A stretch of 64,000 nucleotides of DNA from Chamaelirium japonicum (GCA_947650365.1 CANTAL010000197.1:1-64000); one strand, 5' to 3'. Numbered from the stretch's first letter, positions 40,743 to 52,493 are shown. Translations and numbers: made by a program. Notes: a model not told the origin generated them from the letters alone.

Positions 40743-40999
40743 CATGTTCCATTCTAATTCATTCACACGAATGTATCCATTCTATTTTATTCATACGATC
40801 TATTCTTACTCATTCGTATGATCCATTCAAATTCATTCGCACGAATGTATCCATTCTAATTCATTCGTACGATCCATTCTAATTCAATCGCACGATCCAT
40901 TCTAATTCATTCAAACGATCCATTCTAATTCTTTTGCACGAATGTCTCCATTCTAATTCATTCGTACGATCCATTCTAATTCCTTCGTACGATCCATTC
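40272..40999. repeat. Giant palindrome, left arm (728 bp)
   Basis: Position x pairs with 82115 minus x in the right arm. Comparing all 728 bases by eye gives four differences, all transitions (near 41299, 41484, 41731 and 41831 in right-arm coordinates); no indels. Private variants are mirrored too: GATTTAG/CTAAATC, GATCGAATG/CATTCGATC, GAATGAATCG/CGATTCATTC, GAGACATTC/GAATGTCTC, CGATTGAATT/AATTCAATCG and GGAACATGC/GCATGTTCC. The related copy at 34.2 kb has no such arm, so this arm is the inserted one (net gain about 797 bp). Confidence 0.95.
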
Positions 41000-41092
41000 T
41001 ATTTCGCACGATCCATTCCTTCGTACGATCCATTCTATTTCGTACGATCCATTCTATTTCGCACGATCCATTCTATTTCGCACGATCCATTC
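40743..41092 (-). repeat. Reverse block R20 inside the giant palindrome
   Basis: 350 bp of reverse monomers. 40743-40999 is the inner left arm. 41000-41092 is a run dominated by 19-bp units (CGCACGATCC, ATTCTATTT), which in mirror image are the GAAATAG 19-mers of the adjoining forward DNA. Confidence 0.93.
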
Positions 41093-41115
41093 GAATGGAT
41101 CGTACGAAGGAATTA
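41000..41115. repeat. Centre of the giant palindrome
   Basis: 116 bp between the arms. It contains the 19-mer run and a 32-bp palindrome at 41077-41108 (core CGATCCATTC plus GAATGGATCG, one mismatched pair). The left side is about 70 bp longer than the right, so the symmetry axis was altered by insertion of short monomers, or these were added during formation. Confidence 0.92.
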
Positions 41116-41372
41116 GAATGGATCGTACGAAGGAATTAGAATGGATCGTACGAATGAATTAGAATGGAGACATTCGTGCAAAAGAATTAGAATGGATCGT
41201 TTGAATGAATTAGAATGGATCGTGCGATTGAATTAGAATGGATCGTACGAATGAATTAGAATGGATACATTCGTGCGAATGAATTTGAATGGATCATATG
41301 AATGAGTAAGAATAGATCGTATGAATAAAATAGAATGGATACATTCGTGTGAATGAATTAGAATGGAACATG
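41093..41372 (+). repeat. Forward block F21, inner right arm
   Basis: 12 forward monomers matching 34249-34528 in F18 and, in mirror image, 40743-40999. Confidence 0.93.
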
Positions 41373-41843
41373 CTAATTCATTCATACGATCCAATCTAAT
41401 TCATTCATACGATCCATTCTAATTCATTCGCACAATCTATTCTAATTCATTCATACGATCCATTCTAATTCATTAGCACAATCCATTCTAATTCATTCGT
41501 ACGATCCATTCTATTTCATTCGTACGATCCATTCTTACTCATTCGTACGATCCATTCTAAATCATTCGTACGATCCATTCTAATTCATTCGTACGATCCA
41601 TTCTAATTCATTCATACGATCAATTCTAATTCATTTGTACGATCCATTCAAATTCATTCGCACGATCCATTCTAATTCATTCATTCGATCCATTCTAATT
41701 CATTCATACAATCCATTCTAATTCTTTTGTACGAATGTATCCATTCTAATTCATTCGTACGATCCACCCTAATTCCTTCGTACGATTCATTCTAATTCAT
41801 TCGCACGAATGTATCCATTCTAATTCATTCATACGATCCATTC
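41116..41843. repeat. Giant palindrome, right arm (728 bp)
   Basis: Spans forward DNA 41116-41372 and reverse DNA 41373-41843, so the arm itself contains an orientation switch that is mirrored at 40742 in the left arm. It aligns with 34272-34999 as the parental arrangement but with visibly more differences than to its own mirror. Confidence 0.95.
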
Positions 41844-43486
41844 GAATTCGTTTATACGATCCATTCTAATTCATTCATACGATCCATTCTAATTCATTCG
41901 CACGAATGTATCCATTCTAATTCAGTCGTACAATCCATTCTAATTCATTCGCACAATCTATTCTAATTTATTCGTACGATCCATTCTAATTCATTCGCAC
42001 GATCCATTCTAATTCATTTGCATGATCCATTCTAATTCATTCTTACAATCCAGTCTAATTCTTTTGCACGAATGTATCCATTCTAATTCCTTCGTACGAT
42101 CCATTCTAATTCCTTCGTACGATCCATTCTAATTCCTTCGTACGATCCATTCTATTTCATTCGTATGATCCATTCAAATTCCTTCGTACGATCCATTTTA
42201 ATTCATTCCCACGAATGTATCCATTCTAATTCATAGGTACGATCCATTCTAATTCATTCATACAATCCAATCTAATTCATTCATACGATCCATTCTAATT
42301 CATTCGCACGAATGTATCCAGTCTAATTCATTTGTACGATCCATTCTAATTCATTCACACAATCTATTCTAATTCATACGTACGATCCATTCCAATTCAT
42401 TAGCACGATCCATTCTAATTCATTCGTACAATCCATTCTATTTCATTCGTACGATCCATTCTTACTTATTCATACGATCCATTCTATTTCATTCGTATGA
42501 TCGATTCTTACTCATTCCTATGATCCATTCTAATCCATTCATACGATCCATTCGAATCCATTCATACGATCCATTCTAATCCATTCATACGATCAATTCT
42601 AATTCATTCATACAATCCATTCTAATTCTTTCGCACGAACGTATCCATTCTAATGCATTCGTAAAATATACCCTAATTCCTTCGTATGATCCATTCTAAT
42701 TCATTCGCACGAATGTATCCATTCTTATTCATTCGTACGATCCATTCGAATTCATTCATATGATCCATTCTAATTCCTAATACATTCTAATTCATTTGTA
42801 TGATCCATTCGAATTCATTCGTACGATACATTCTAATTCATTCGTATGATCCATTCTATTTCATTCGTACAATCCATTCTTACTCATTCGTACGATCCAT
42901 TCTAATTCATTCGCACGAATGTATCCATTCTAATTCATTCGTACGATCCATTCTAATTCATTCGCATGATCCATTCTAATTCATTCATACGATCCATTCT
43001 AATTCATGCGTACGATCCATTCTTACTCATTCGTACGATCCATTCTAATTCATTCGCACGAATGTATCCATTCTAATTCATTCATACGATCTATTCGAAT
43101 TCATTCATACGATCCATTCGAATTCATTCATACGATCCATTCTAATTCATTCGCACGATCCATTCTAATTCATTTGTACTATCCATTCTAATTCATTCAT
43201 ACAATCCATTCTAATTCTTTTGCACGAATGTATCCATTCTAATTCATTCGTACGATCCATTCTAATTCCTTCGTACGATCCATTCTAATTCCTTCGTACG
43301 ATCCATTCTAATTCCTTCGTACGATCCATTCTAATTCATTCCCATGAATGTATCCATTCAAATTCATACGTACGATCCATTCTAAATCATTCATACGATC
43401 CAATCTAATTCATTCATACGATCCATTCTAATTCATTCGTACGATCCATTCTAATTCATTCGCACAATCCATTCTAATTCCTTCGT
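41373..43486 (-). repeat. Reverse satellite block R21
   Basis: 2.1 kb, downstream copy of R18 (6.84-kb offset). The first 471 bp form the outer right arm of the giant palindrome. Confidence 0.93.
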
Positions 43487-43506
43487 ACGAATGAATTAGA
43501 ATGGAT
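43467..43506. repeat. 40-bp palindrome (GTAC type), one mismatched pair
   Basis: Fourth copy of the reverse-to-forward switch first seen at 33623. Confidence 0.95.
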
Positions 43507-44325
43507 CATATGAATGAATTAGAATGGATCGTGCGAATGAATTAGAATGGATCGTGCGAATGAATTAGAATGAATTCGCACGAATGAGTAAGAATGGATC
43601 GTACGAATGAAATAGAATGGAACATATGAATGAATTAGAATGGATCGTGCGAATTAATTAGAATGGATCGTACGAATGAGTAAGAATGGATCGTACGAAT
43701 GAAATAGAATTGATCGTACGAATGAATTAGAATGGATCCATTTGTGCGAAAGAATTAGAATGGATTGTATGAATGAATTAGAATGGATCGTATGAATGTA
43801 TTAGAATGGATCGTGCGAATGAATTAGAAAGGATCGTACGAATGAATTAGAATGGATCGTACGAATGAATTAGAATAGCTAGTATGAATGAATTAGAATA
43901 GATCGTGCGAATGAATTAGAGTGGATCGTACGAATGAATAAGAATAGATCGTGCAAATGAATTAGAATGGATCGTACGAATGACGTAGAATGGATCGTGC
44001 GGAAGAGAATGGATCGTACGAAGGAATTAGAATGGATCGTACGAAGGAATTAGAATGGATGCATTCGTGCGATATAGAATGGGTCGTACTAAATAGAATG
44101 GATCGTACAAAGGAATTAGAATGGATAGTACGAATGAATTAGAATGGATCGTACGAAGGAATTAGAATGGATCGTACGAATGAATTAGAATGGATACATT
44201 TGTGCAAAAGAATTAGAATGGATCGTTTGAATGAATTAGAATGGATTGTACGAATGAGTAAGAATGGATCGTACGAATGAAATAGAATGGATACATTCGT
44301 GCGAATGAATTAGATTGGATCATGC
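43487..44325 (+). repeat. Forward block F22 with 19-bp monomers
   Basis: About 36 forward monomers, copy of F19, with 19-bp forms near 44004 and 44070-44106. It ends at the CTAAT switch (CATGCTAATTCATTC). Confidence 0.91.
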
Positions 44326-45270
44326 TAATTCATTCATATGATCCATTCTAATTCATTCGTACGATCCATTCTAATTCATTCGCACAATCTATTCTAATTC
44401 ATTCGTATGATCCATTCTAATTCATTCGCACGATCCATTCTAATTCATTTGCACTTTCTATTCTAATTCATTCATACAATCCATTCAAATTCTTTCGCAT
44501 GAATGTATTCATTCTAATTCATTTGTACGATCCACCCTAATTCCTTTGTATGATTCATTCTAATTCATTCGTACGAACCATTCTAATTCATCAGCACGAT
44601 CCATTCTAATTCATTCGTACGATCCATTCTTTTTCATTCGTACGATCCATTCTAATTCATTCGCACAATCTATTCTAATTCATTCGTACGATCCATTCTA
44701 ATTTATTCGTACGATCCATTCTAATTCATTCGCACGATCCATTCTAATTCATTCATACGATCCATTCTAATTCATTCGCACGAATGTGTCTATTCTAATT
44801 CATTCGTACGATCCACCCTAATTCCTTTGTATGATCCATTCTAATTCATTCGCACGAATGTATCCATTCTAATTCATTCGTACGATCCATTCGAATTCAT
44901 TCATACGATCCATTCTAATTCATTCATACGATCCATTCTAATTCATTCGTACGATCCATTCTAATTCATTCGCACGAATGTATCCATTCTAATTCATTCG
45001 CACGATCCATTCTAATTCATTCGCACGATCCATTCTAATTCATTCGTACGATCCATTCTAATTCATTCATACAATCCATTCTAATTCTTTTGCACGAATG
45101 TATACATTCTAATTCATTCATACGATCCACCCAAATTCCTTCGTATGATCCATTCTAATTCATTCGTACGATCCATTCTAATTCATTTGCACGATTCATT
45201 CTAATTCATTTATACGATCCATTCTAATTCATTCATACAATCCATTCTAATTCTTTCGCACGAATGTATC
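44326..45270 (-). repeat. Reverse satellite block R22
   Basis: 40 reverse monomers with CCACCC markers near 44534, 44815 and 45127. It exits through GTATCATACAAA, joining at ATC. Confidence 0.92.
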
Positions 45271-45925
45271 ATACAAATAAGAATGGATCATACGAATGAA
45301 TTAGAATGGATACATTCGTGCGAATGAATTAGAATGGATCGTACGAATGAGTAAGAAAGGATCGTACGAATGAAATAGAATGGATCGTACGAATGAATTA
45401 GAATGGATCGTGATAATGAATTAGAATAGATCGTACGAATGAATTAGAATAGATTGTGCGAATGAATTAGAATGGATCGTACGAATGAATTAGAATGGAT
45501 ACATTCATGCGAATGAATTAGAATGAATCGTATGAATGAATTAGAATGGATCATATGAATGAATTAGAATGGATCGTACAAATGGAATAAAATGGATCGT
45601 ATGAATGAATTAGAATGGACCGTACGAATGAGTAAGAATGGATCGTACGAATGAATTAGAATGCATCGTACGAAGGAATTAGAATGGATCATACGAATGA
45701 ATTAGAATGGATCGTATGAATGAATTAGAATGGATCGTGCGAATGAATTAGAATGGATCGTACGAATGAATTAGAATGGATACATTCGTGCGAAAGAATT
45801 AGAATGGATTGTATGAATGAATTAAAATGGATAGTACGAATAAATTAGAATGGATCGTATGAATGAATTAGAATGGACCGTGCGAATGAATTAGAATGGA
45901 TCGTACGAATGAATTAGAATGGATA
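45271..45925 (+). repeat. Forward satellite block F23
   Basis: 28 forward monomers with one full GAGTAAG/GAAATAG phrase. The right edge GGATACTCTAATTC has almost no microhomology. Confidence 0.91.
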
Positions 45926-46963
45926 CTCTAATTCATTTGTACGAACCATTCTAATTCATTCGCACGATCCATTCTAATTCATTCATACGATCCATTCTAA
46001 TTCATTCGTACGATCCATTCTAATTCATTCGCACGATCCATTGTAATTCATTCATACGATCCATTCAAATTCATTCATACAATCCATTCTAATTCTTTCG
46101 CACGAATGTATATATTCTAATTCATTCATACAATCCATTCTAATTCTTTCGCATGAATGTATCCATTCTAATTCATTCGTGCGATCCATTCTAATTCATT
46201 CGCACAATCTATTCTAATTCATTCGTACGATCCATTCTAATTCCTTCGTACGATCCATTCTAATTCCTTCGTACGATCTATTCTATTTCATTCGTATGAT
46301 ACATTCTAATTCCTTCGTACGATCCATTCTAATTCATTCCCATGAATGTATCCATTCTAATTCATACGTACGATCCATTCTAATTCATTCATACGATCCA
46401 ATCTAATTCATTCATACTATCCATTCTAATTCATTCGCACGAATGTATCCATTTTAATTCATTCGCACGAATGTATCCATTCTAATTCATTCGCACGATC
46501 CATTGTAATTCATTCATACAATCCATTCTAATTCTTTTGCATGAATGTATCCATTCGAATTCATACGTACGATCCATTCTAATTCATTCATACAATCCAA
46601 TCTAATTCATTCATATGATCCATTCTAATTCATTCCAACGAATGTATCCATTCTAATTAATTCGTACGATCCATTCTAATTCATTCGCACAATCTATTCT
46701 AATTCATTCGCACGATCCAATCTAATTCATTCACACGATCCATTCTAATTCATTCGTACGGTCCATTTTATTTTATTCGTACGATCCATTCTTCCTCATT
46801 CGTACGATCCATTCTAATTCATTCGCACGAATGTATCCATTGTAATTCATTCGTACGATCCATTCTAATTCATTCGCACGATCCATTCTAATTCATTCAT
46901 GCGATCTATTCTAATTCATTCATACGATCCATTCTAATTCATTCGCACGATCCATTCTAATAA
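45926..46963 (-). repeat. Reverse satellite block R23
   Basis: 44 reverse monomers including three 28-mers in a short span near 46440-46490. The right edge is CTAATAAATTCGAATGG. Confidence 0.91.
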
Positions 46964-48033
46964 ATTCGAATGGATCATACGTACGAATGAATTAGAATGG
47001 ATCGTACGAATGAATTAGATTGGATTGTACGAAGGAGTTAGAATGGAATGTGCGAATGAATTACAATGGATCGTACGAATGAACTAGAATGGATCGTATG
47101 AATGAATTAGAATGGATCGTGCGAATGAAATAGAATGGATCGTACAAATGAATTAGAATGGATACATTCGTGCAAAAGAATTAGAATGGATTGTATGAAT
47201 GAATTAGAATGGATCGTACAAATGAATAAGAATGGTTCGTGCGAATGAATTAGAATAGATCGTATGAATGAATTAGAATGGATCGTATGAATGATCGTAT
47301 GAATGAATTAGAATGGATCGCACAATGGATCGTATGAATGAATTCGAATGGATCATACGAATGAATTATAATGAATTAGAATAGATCGTAAGAATGAATT
47401 TGAATGGATATTTTCGTGCGAAGGAATTAGAATGGATCGTACGAATGGATCGTACGAAGGAATTAGAATGAATTAGAATGGATATATCCGTGCGAATGAA
47501 TTAGAATGGATCGTACGAATGAATTAGAATGGATATATTCGTTCGAATGAATTAGAATGGATTGTATGAATGAATTAGAATGAAATAGAATGGATTGTGC
47601 TAATGAATTAGAATGGATCGTATGAATGAATTAGAATGGATCGTATGAATAAATTAGACTGGATCGTGTGAATAAATTAGAATGGATCGTACGAATGAAT
47701 TAGAATGGATACATTCGTGCGAATGAATTAGAATCGATCGTACGAATGAGTAAGAATGGATCGTACATATGAAATAGAATTGATCATACGAATGAATTAG
47801 AATGGATCGTGCTAATGAATTAGAATGGATCGTACGAATGAATTGGAATAGATTGTGCGAATGAATTAGAATGGATCGTACGAATGAATTAGAATGGATA
47901 CATTCGTGCGAAGGAATTAGAATGGATCATACGAAAGAATTAGAATGAATTAGAATGGATACATTCGTGCGAATGAATTAGAATGGATCGTGCGAATGAA
48001 TTAGAATGGATCGTGTGAATGAATTAGAATGGA
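46964..48033 (+). repeat. Forward satellite block F24
   Basis: 1.07 kb of forward monomers with many irregular joins (near 47295, 47321, 47370, 47450, 47580), more than in other F blocks. The CACAATGGATCG join near 47321 recurs as CACATTGGATCG at 49955. Confidence 0.9.
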
Positions 48034-48070
48034 TTCATTCGTACGATCCATTCTTACTCATTCGTACGAT
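48034..48070 (-). repeat. 37-bp reverse island
   Basis: One and a half reverse monomers including CTTACTC, inside forward DNA. The same island is at 50690-50722, so it was copied with the 2.64-kb repeat. Confidence 0.88.
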
Positions 48071-49210
48071 TGAATTAGAATGGACACATAAGAATGAATT
48101 AGAATGGATCGAATGAATGAATTAGAATGGATCGTACGAATGAATTGGAATGGATCGTACGTATGAATTAGAATGGATACATTCTTGGGAATGAATTAGA
48201 ATGGATCACACGAAGGAATTAGAATGGATCATACGAATGAAACAGAATGGATCGTACGAAGGAATTAGAAAGGATCGTATGAAGGAATTAGAATGGATCG
48301 TACCAAGGAATTAGAATGATCGTACGAATGAATTAGAATGGATACATTCGTGCAAAAGAATTACAATGGATTGTATGAATGAATTAGAATGGATTGTATG
48401 AATGAATTAGAATGGATCGTGCGAATGAATTAGAATGGATCGTACGAATGAATTAGAATAGATTGTGCGAATGAATTAGAATGGATCGTACGAATGAATT
48501 AGAATGGATACATTCGTGCGAATGAATTAGAATGGATCGTATGAATGAATTAGAATGGATCGTATGAATGAATTCGAATGGATCGTACGAATGAATTAGA
48601 ATGGATACATTCGTGCAAATGAATTAGAATGGATCATACGAAGGAATTTGGGTGGATCGTACGAATGAATTAGAATGGATACATTCGTGCGAAAGAATTA
48701 GAATGGATTTTAAGAATGAAATAGAATGGATTGTATGAATGAATTAGAATGGATCGTGCGAATAAATTTGAATGGATCGTACGAATGAATTAGAATGGAT
48801 CATACGAATGAATTAGAATGGATACATTCGTGCGAATGAATTAGAATGGATCATATGAATGAAATAGAATAGATTGTGCGAATGAATTAGAATGGATATT
48901 AGAATGAATTAGAATGGATCGTATGAATGAATCAGAATGGATCATGCGAATGAATTAGAATGGATCGTACGAATAAATTAGAATGGATTGTATGAATGAA
49001 TTCGAATGGATCATATGAATGAAAAAGAATCGATACATTCGTGCGAATGAATTAAAATGGATCATACGAAGGAATTAGGGTGGATCGTACGAATGAATTA
49101 GAATGGATCGTACGAATGAATTAGAATGGATACATTCGTGTGAATGAATTAAAATGGATCGTACGAATAAGTAAGAATGGATCGTACAAATGAAATAGAC
49201 TAGTTGGATC
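48071..49210 (+). repeat. Forward satellite block F25
   Basis: 48 forward monomers; GGGTGG markers near 48651 and 49079; irregular GGATATTAGAATG near 48895. It ends GACTAGTTGGATCGATCC. Confidence 0.92.
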
Positions 49211-49216
49211 GATCCA
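49205..49216. repeat. 12-bp palindrome TGGATCGATCCA
   Basis: Forward GGATC meets reverse GATCC with CG shared, giving GATCGATC. The same join with the same GACTAGTT left flank is at 52482-52493. Confidence 0.94.
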
Positions 49217-49228
49217 TTCTAATTCATT
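49211..49228 (-). repeat. 18-bp reverse island
   Basis: Less than one reverse monomer (GATCCATTCTAATTCATT) before the array returns to forward at GGATCGTATG. Its counterpart at 52487 continues for 93 bp, so this copy has lost most of the island. Confidence 0.86.
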
Positions 49229-50689
49229 GGATCGTATGAATGAATTAGAATGGATCGTGCGAATGAATTAGAATGGATCGTACGAATGAATTAGAATGGA
49301 TACATTCATGCGAATGAATTAGAATGGATCGTACGAATGAGTAAGAATGGATCGTACGAATGAAATAGAATGGATCATACGAATGAATTAGAATGGATCG
49401 TGCTAATGAATTAGAATGGATCGTACGAATGAATTAGAATAGATTGTGCAAATGAATTGGATTGGATCGTACGAATGAATTAGAATGGATACATTCGTGC
49501 GAATGAATTAGAATGGATCGTATGAATGAATTAGATTGGATCGTTTGAATGAATTAGAATGGATCGTACGTATGAATTAGAATGGATACATTCATGGGAA
49601 TGAAATAGAATGGATCGTACGAAGGAATTAGAATGGATCATACGAATGAAATAGAATGGATCGTACGAAGGAATTAGAATGGATCGTACGAAGGAATTAG
49701 AATGGATCGTACGAATGAATTAGAATGGATACATTCATGCAAAAGAATTATAATGGATTGTATGAATGAATTAGAATGGATCGTGCAAATGAATTAGAAT
49801 GGATCGTGCGAATGAATTAGAATGGATCGTACGAATGGATTACAATAGATTGTGCAAATGAATTAGAATGTATCGTACGAGTGAATTACAATGGATTTAA
49901 ATGGATCGTATGAATGAATTAGAATGGATCGTATGAATGAATTAGAATGGATCGCACATTGGATCGTATGAATGAATTCGAATGAATCATACGAATGAAT
50001 TAGAATGAATTAGAATGGATCGTACGAATGAATTAGAATGGATATTTTCGTGCGAAGGAATTAGAATGGATCGTACGAAGGAATTAGAATGAATTAGAAT
50101 GGATACATTCATGTGAATGAATTAGAATGGATCGTACGAATGAATTAGAATGGTTACATTCGTGCGAATGAATTAGAATGGATCGTATGAATGAATTAGA
50201 ATGAATTAGAATGGATTGTGCTAATGAATTAGAATGGATCGTATGAATGAATTAGAATGGATCGTATGAATGAATTAGAATGGATCGTGCGATTGAATTA
50301 GAATGGATCGTAGGAATAAATTAGAATGGATACATTCGTGCGAATGAATTAGAATCGATCCTACGAATGAGTAAGAATGGATCGTACGAATGAAATAGAA
50401 TGGATCGTATAAATGAATTATAATGGATCGTGCTAATGAATTAGAATGGATCGTACGAATGAATTAGAATAGATTGTGTAAATGAATGAGAATGGATCGT
50501 ATGAATGAATTAGAATGGATATATTCGTGCGAAGAAATTAGAATGGATCATATGAATAGATCATACGAATGGATCATACGAAGGAATTACAATGAATTAG
50601 AATGGATACATTCGTGCGAATGAATTAGAATGGATCATGCGAACGAATTAGAATGGATCGTATGAATGAATTAGAATGAATTAGAATGG
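49229..50689 (+). repeat. Forward satellite block F26
   Basis: 62 forward monomers, with the CGTACGTATG/CATGGG phrase near 49570 and irregular joins at 49955, 50000, 50090 and 50560 that echo F24. Confidence 0.91.
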
Positions 50690-50722
50690 ATTCATTCGTA
50701 CGATCCATTCTTACTCATTCGT
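50690..50722 (-). repeat. 33-bp reverse island
   Basis: Copy of the island at 48034. It leaves through a perfect 16-bp palindrome, TCATTCGTACGAATGA, at 50715-50730, centred on GTAC. Confidence 0.9.
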
Positions 50723-52486
50723 ACGAATGAATTAGAATGGACACATATGAATGAATTAGAATGTATCGTATGAATGAATTAGAATGGATCATACGAATGA
50801 AATAGAATGGATCGTACGAATGAATTAGAATGGATACATTCATGGGAATGAATTAGAATGGATCGTACGAAGGAATTAGAAGGGATCATACGAATGAAAT
50901 AAAATAGATCGTACGAAGGAATTAGAAAGGATCGTACGAAGGAATTAGAATGGATCGTACGAAGGAATTAGAATGGATCGTACGAATGAATTAGAATGGA
51001 TACATTCGTGCAAAAGAATTAGAATGGATTGTATGAATGAATTAGAATGGATCGTGCGAATGAATTAGAATGGATCGTATGAATGAATTTGAATAGATTG
51101 TGCGAATGAATTAGAATGGATCGTACGAATGAATTAGAATGGATACATTCGTGGGAATGAATTAGAATGGATTGTATGAATGAATTAGAATGGATCGTAT
51201 GAATGAATTCGAATGGATCGTATGAATGAATTAGAATGGTTACATTCGTGCGAATGAATTAGAATGGATCATATGAAGGAATTAGGGTGGATCGTACGAA
51301 TGAATTAGAATGGATACATTCGTGCGAAAGAATTAGAATAGATTGTGCGAATGAATTAGAATGGATCGTGCGAATGCATTAGAATGGATCATATGAAGAA
51401 ATTTGGGTGGATCGTACGAATGAATTAGAATGGATACATTCGTACGAAAGAACTGAATGGATTGTGCGAATGAATTACAATGGATCGTGCGAATGAATTA
51501 GAATGGATCGTACGATTGAATTAGAGGATCGTACGAATGAATTAGAATGGATACATTCATGCGAATGAATTAGAATGGATCGTATGAATGAATTAGAATA
51601 GATTGTGCGAATGAATTGGAATGGATATTAGAATGAATTAGAATGGATCGTATGAATGAATTAGAATGGATCGTGCGAATGAATTAGAATGGATCGTACG
51701 AATGCGTTAGAATGGATCGTATGAATGAATTCGAATGGATCGTACGAATGAATTAGAATGGATACATTCGTGCGAATGAATTAGAATGAATCATACGAAG
51801 GAATTAGGGTGGATCGTACGAATGAATTAGAATGGATCGTACGAATGAATTAGAATGGATACATTCGTGCAAATGAAATAGAATATATCGTGCGAATGAA
51901 TTAGAATGGATCGTGCGAATGAATTAGAATGGATCATATGAAGAAATTAGGGTGGATCGTACGAATGAATTAGAATGGATACATTCGTACGAAAGAATTA
52001 GAATGGATTGTGCGAATGAATTACAATGGATCGTGCGAATGAATTAGAATGGATCGTACGATTGAATTAGAATGGATCGTACGAATGAATTAGAATGGAT
52101 ACATTCGTGCGAATGAATTAGAATGGATCGTATGAATGAATTAGATTAGATTGTGCGAATGAATTAGAATGTATATTAGAATGAATTAGAACGGATCGTA
52201 TGAATGAATTAGAATGGATCGTGCGAATGAATTAGAATGGATCGTACGAATGAATTAGAATGGATCGTATGAATGAATTCAAATGGATTGTACGAATGAA
52301 TTAGAATGGATACATTCGTGCGAATGAATTAGAATGGATCATACGAAGGAATTAGGGTGGATTGTACGAATGAATTAGAATGGATTGTACGAATGAATTA
52401 GAATGGATACATTCGTGCAAATGAAATAGAATGTATCGTACGAATGAGTAAGAATGGATCGTACGAATGAAATAGACTAGTTGGAT
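50723..52486 (+). repeat. Forward satellite block F27
   Basis: 75 forward monomers rich in GGGTGG markers (near 51285, 51405, 51807, 51950, 52356). Deletions inside monomers occur near 51448 (AACTGAATGG) and 51523 (TTAGAGGATC). Confidence 0.92.
51390..52480. repeat. 546-bp tandem duplication
   Basis: 51390-51934 and 51935-52480 share, in order, CATATGAAGAAATT(T/A)GGGTGG, GTACGAAAGAA, GATTGAATTAGA and an irregular GTATATTAG/GGATATTAG join. Offset is 545-548 bp because the first copy has lost a few bases in two monomers. Confidence 0.85.
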
Positions 52487-52493
52487 CGATCCA
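52482..52493. repeat. 12-bp palindrome TGGATCGATCCA
   Basis: Second copy of the GATCGATC forward-to-reverse join, with the same GAAATAGACTAGT left flank as at 49205. Confidence 0.94.

Larger units (their letters stand above)
41373..44325. repeat. 6.84-kb spaced duplication, downstream copy
   Basis: Partner of 34529-37488. Shared rare variants include the TTACAATCCAGTC monomer near 42042, runs of CTAATCCATTC, CCTAATACATTC near 42777 and GATATAGAATGGG near 44070. Confidence 0.9.
47281..49914. repeat. 2.64-kb higher-order repeat, copy A
   Basis: The order GATCGCACA join, reverse island (48034), CATACGAAGGAATT(T/A)GGGTGG and GGATATTAGAATG recurs downstream with offsets of 2,634, 2,657, 2,636 and 2,732 bp. 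Confidence 0.8.
49915..52486. repeat. 2.64-kb higher-order repeat, copy B
   Basis: Copy of 47281-49914 with an added 546-bp tandem duplication near its right end, which moves the offset of the terminal GACTAGTT join to 3,277 bp. Confidence 0.8.

Noticed and set aside
40934..41116. Open frame of 60 codons over the 19-mer run
   Set aside because: The 19-bp period changes the phase so that stops are skipped. The peptide is DPFYF-type repeat and lies in the palindrome centre.
40272..41843. Transposon with long terminal inverted repeats (foldback element)
   Set aside because: The arms are ordinary satellite, the middle is only 116 bp of satellite, and no target-site duplication or coding sequence is visible.
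43006..43191. Open frame of 61 codons in a reverse block
   Set aside because: Repeat-derived; GAATTC variants replace the stop codon.
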